Source: Clostridiales bacterium (lineage in GTDB: Bacteria > Bacillota > Clostridia > Oscillospirales > Acutalibacteraceae). From it: a DNA stretch of 64,000 nt. The notes beneath the pieces were generated by a model. The model had not been told where the DNA came from. It saw only the letters and a list, made by a program, of their open reading frames with translations, and ran no database searches. How positions within the stretch are numbered: the first letter of the stretch is position 1; each line of letters opens with the position of its first letter. The position numbers and the translations under genes were made by a program. Of this stretch, positions 61,712 to 64,000 are shown one piece after another. The stretch lies in assembly GCA_021199275.1 (NCBI GenBank), contig JAJQIJ010000018.1, forward strand, positions 114,767 to 178,766, written 5' to 3'.

Positions 61712-61807
61712 AAAACAAAAACATAAAGCCCCGAAAAAGTTCGGGGCTTTGTGTGCGCCAGCCTGCAAAGAGAAAGATAGAGCTAAATCAATTCTGAATA
61801 GCTGACC
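61712..61807 (-). ncRNA. Candidate small RNA 3 (AGCUCUAUCUUUCUCUUU motif)
   Basis: About 95 nt on the minus strand. It carries AGCTCTATCTTTCTCTTTGC, closely similar to the loop of RNA 2, and ends in AAAGCCCCGAA / TTCGGGGCTTT (61725-61750) with a T-rich tail. Together with RNA 2 it suggests a small RNA family defined by a CUUUCUCUUU core. Confidence 0.75.
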
Positions 61808-61813
61808 GGTTAA

Positions 61814-61842
61814 ATGATAACGTGATTCACGCAATTTGTCAA
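61814..61842 (-). promoter_or_regulatory. Promoter of candidate small RNA 3
   Basis: TTGACA (61837-61842), 17 bases, TATCAT (61814-61819) on the minus strand. Confidence 0.85.
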
Positions 61843-62001
61843 GCTATTTTTCATTTTTTTAAATTTTTTTCTTAGCTGCACTGTTTTTGGGGCTGAATAG
61901 GCAGGCTTACCCTTTTTTATTTACTTTTAAACAGTTATATGTTAAAATGTGAATAAAAAGTTGCGCAGATTAATAATTTAATGGGAAATGCCGATTTCAT
62001 C

Positions 62002-62034
62002 TACATGCGGGGAACATTTCTTGCCTAAGTTATA
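62002..62034 (+). repeat. Structured intergenic repeat, partial copy E (tail only)
   Basis: Contains GGGGAACATTTCTTGCCTAA followed by GTTATA, matching the end of copies C and D, but lacks the hairpins and the TTCAATAAGGGC head. Confidence 0.7.
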
Positions 62035-62179
62035 AACGGCACGCAAATTCCCCGCCGTGTGCGGCGGCATTGGTGCCCGCTGTACACCCCGCCCTTGCAA
62101 AGCAGGGCAGTTTTTCCCAAACTATATTGCGCTTCAACCGGCTAATCACCGGCAAAACGTAAAGTCAGGGGAATGCAAA

Positions 62180-63196
62180 ATGAAAATACTTATAACAGGC
62201 GGCGCGGGCTTTATAGGGCTCAATTTTATAAATTACACGCTGAAACACCACCCCGGCGACGAAATCATTTGCTTTGACAAGCTTACTTATGCGGCTGATT
62301 CCACCGCCGTTAAACGTCTGGCTGATGAAAAGAAAATTACATTCGTACAGGGCGACATTGCCGACGCTGCTGCGGTGGGCAGGCTTTTTTGCGCAGAAAA
62401 ATTTGACGCGGTGGTGAATTTTGCCGCTGAAACGCATGTAGACCGGTCAATAAAATTCCCCGCAGAATTTGTAAGAAGCAATGTGACAGGAGTTCAGGTG
62501 CTGCTTGACATGTGCCTGAAATACGGCGTTTTGCGTTTTCACCAGATTTCCACAGACGAAGTTTACGGCAGTGCTGCAAAAATGCCATTTGATGAAAGCG
62601 CGGCGCTGGTTCCGACATCTGTATATGCCGCGTCAAAGGCAGCTGCAGATTTAATTGCGCTTTCATATTTCAAAACGCACAATCTGGAAGTAACTGTTGA
62701 ACGTTCGTCTAACAATTACGGCGCTTACCAGCACCCCGAAAAGCTTATCCCGCTGGCAATAAGCCGCGCGTTGGGCGGGCAAAAAATTCCACTTTACGGC
62801 ACGGGCGAAAACAGGCGCTGCTGGCTTTACATAACAGACCATTGCCGTGCGACAGACATGTTGCTGCGCCGCGGCAGGGCGGGTGAAATATATAATATTT
62901 CCGCCGAAAGCGAAAAAACAAATATTGAAGTTGTGCGTGCAATACTTGCAAAGCTTAACATGCCGGACAATCTTATAAGCTTTGTTAAAGACCGCGCGGG
63001 CCATGATTTACAATACACAATTGACTCGTCAAAAATTAAAAACGAACTGAACTGGCGCGATGAAACAGATTTTGATTCCGGCCTTGGCCAAACGGTTGAC
63101 TGGTATTTAAACAACCGCGCCCGGCTGCATGAAATAACATCGTCAGCGCAATACAAAGAATATTTTAAAGACATATACGGCGGCGAGCTTTTTTAA
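62180..63196 (+). CDS. rfbB: dTDP-glucose 4,6-dehydratase
   Basis: 338-aa NAD-dependent nucleotide-sugar enzyme of the extended SDR family, second step of dTDP-rhamnose synthesis. The ATG at 62180 has AGGGGA 8 bases upstream, and ILITGGAGFIGLNFINYTLK is the Rossmann start. NFAAETHVDRSIK, HQISTDEVYG and YAASKAAADLIALSYF (catalytic Tyr and Lys) are diagnostic, as is ERSSNNYGAYQHPEKLIPL. No other rhamnose-pathway genes are near; the gene stands alone. Confidence 0.94.
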   Translation: MKILITGGAGFIGLNFINYTLKHHPGDEIICFDKLTYAADSTAVKRLADEKKITFVQGDIADAAAVGRLFCAEKFDAVVNFAAETHVDRSIKFPAEFVRSNVTGVQVLLDMCLKYGVLRFHQISTDEVYGSAAKMPFDESAALVPTSVYAASKAAADLIALSYFKTHNLEVTVERSSNNYGAYQHPEKLIPLAISRALGGQKIPLYGTGENRRCWLYITDHCRATDMLLRRGRAGEIYNISAESEKTNIEVVRAILAKLNMPDNLISFVKDRAGHDLQYTIDSSKIKNELNWRDETDFDSGLGQTVDWYLNNRARLHEITSSAQYKEYFKDIYGGELF

Positions 63197-63261
63197 TGGG
63201 CAATTTTACGACAAGGTGCGCCCCAAGTTATTCAGATAAATTTTAACCGGGAAGGTTTTTC

Positions 63262-63627
63262 ATGTTTACAGCACACATAAATAAAAATAACGAAATGCAA
63301 AGCTGTAAAGAGCACTGCGCCCAAACCGCCTTTTTGTGCCGGCGCTGCATGTCTGACACGGGTTTTGAAAACATTTCTTATTTAGCCGGCATTTTACATG
63401 ACTGCGGTAAGTTTACAAATGAATTTAATGATTATATTATGAGCGCATCAAAAAGCGAAAGATTAAGAAAGGGCGAAGTAATTCACAGCTTTGCCGGGGT
63501 AAGCCTTGTGCTTAACGAATATCACCGAAAACACAGCGATAATGAATATGAACTATTGACTGCTGAAATTATTGCAGCAGCAGTGGGCAGCCACCACGGG
63601 CTGTTTGACTGTGTGGACGATATGTAA
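63262..63627 (+). pseudogene. Truncated Cas3 HD-nuclease domain
   Basis: 121-aa fragment of a CRISPR-associated Cas3 HD domain. Metal-ligand positions are kept in order: H18, LHDCGK (H46, D47), VIHSFAG (H75) and GSHHGLFDC (H111, H112). A stop follows two residues after DD, where Cas3 proteins continue with the rest of the HD domain and then a helicase of several hundred residues. No other cas gene, repeat or spacer is nearby. A plus-strand terminator follows, so transcription is possible. It could be a decayed gene or a repurposed stand-alone HD protein. Confidence 0.75.
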
Positions 63628-63684
63628 AACCAAAATTTGATACAATGCCCGCCGTGCATAGGTGTAGAAAAGTGGCTAAAATAA

Positions 63685-63730
63685 AGGCTTTCAGCAGATT
63701 TAAGCCGTCTGCCGAAAGCCTCGTTTTTTT
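63685..63730 (+). terminator. Terminator after the cas3 fragment
   Basis: AGGCTTTC-A-GCAGA / TCTGC-C-GAAAGCCT stem with one mismatch, 9-base loop, TTTTTTT. Confidence 0.82.
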
Positions 63731-63848
63731 ATTCCTTAAAATATCGGAGCATCGGCAAAAACCGTTTGAACCCGCATCAGAGGAAAAATAAAAAAGTATA
63801 CGAAAAATAAAAAGGTTCTATGGCTATATGCGGTAACTGTTATTCCCT

Positions 63849-64000
63849 TCAGAATGTCACGGCAATTCCTTTATGGTCGGATAGTTTTTTATCAAGATTC
63901 CATTCCGTAATGGACGGTTCGGAAGTGCCAATAAAGCTTTTTGAAACAGCGATATGGTCAATGCATTCTGACCTATCCGCTGTAAGCAATCTCATGCCAG
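63849..64000 (-). CDS. C-terminal part of an endonuclease/exonuclease/phosphatase-family protein
   Basis: Last ~50 residues of a gene continuing beyond the right edge. It reads ...MRLLTADRSECIDHIAVSKSFIG and ends ITEWNLDKKLSDHKGIAVTF. The CIDHI and SDHKGI elements match the Asp-His catalytic end of the EEP fold (DNase I-like). The substrate (DNA, phospholipid or other) cannot be told from this part. Confidence 0.7.
   Translation of the reverse strand, partial: GMRLLTADRSECIDHIAVSKSFIGTSEPSITEWNLDKKLSDHKGIAVTF

Noticed and set aside
63262..63627. Complete stand-alone Cas3'' nuclease
   Set aside because: At 121 residues it is well short of the usual HD domain and stops right after the second His pair; a fragment is the safer reading, though function cannot be excluded.

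Overview
The window reads as a chromosomal segment of an anaerobic, Gram-positive Clostridia-type Firmicute, probably Oscillospirales/Ruminococcaceae-like. This is inferred from the dnaX-ebfC-recR order, AGGAGG/GAAAGG ribosome binding sites, consensus TTGACA-17-TATAAT promoters, rubrerythrin, TasA/SipW-type surface proteins and many secreted proteins with SH3/Fn3/Big2 modules. No rRNA, tRNA or CRISPR array was recognised.

Layout. 1-14700 (minus strand) is a surface block: a secreted glucosaminidase-like protein cut by the window edge, then seven secreted or surface proteins. These include TasA/camelysin-like proteins with SipW-type signal peptides, two ~1040-1080 aa repeat proteins, and an 855-aa protein ending in a sortase-like tail with an IPDTSD motif. 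15150-19900 holds tmRNA (ssrA) with a duplicated 3' end, smpB, recR, ebfC, dnaX, SRP RNA and a flavin reductase-like gene. 20000-28200 (mostly plus) carries an aldo-keto reductase, gltX, glnS, typA and hemW. 28200-32650 (minus) carries malic enzyme, an Ldh_2-type dehydrogenase, glpK and an acyl carrier protein. 32900-35750 (plus) has aroE, aroK, an orphan TagG-like ABC permease and a 52-codon small gene.

35770-41160 is a catabolic-looking locus: an FGGY kinase and a TetR regulator (minus) face a class-III aminotransferase and a tandem class II aldolase (plus), with a palindromic operator in the plus-strand promoter. 41585-48470 contains a modular GH25 lysozyme, alr, a two-gene sigma-like pair, corA and rubrerythrin. 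48600-53600 has a P-type ATPase-like protein without the phosphorylation motif, rlmB, a DUF2798 membrane protein and a CDP-alcohol phosphatidyltransferase. 53770-60530 (minus) is an ABC export-like operon with two lipoproteins, led by a small secreted-protein gene broken by a 271-bp MITE. 62180-64000 has rmlB, a truncated cas3 HD fragment and the end of an endonuclease/phosphatase-family gene.

The least ordinary content is between the genes. At least six stretches have a good promoter, a short structured body and an intrinsic terminator but no ORF of normal size, and are candidate small RNAs; three are packed into 61230-61845. The RNA at 41413-41525 can pair over 22 contiguous positions (two G-U) with the minus-strand RNA at 61712-61807, and over 16 of 17 positions with the RNA at 61265-61375. 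The pairing covers a ribosome binding site and start codon in the first RNA. A separate family of ~135-145-bp structured intergenic repeats, whose stems keep pairing despite base changes, occurs four times in full and at least twice as fragments.
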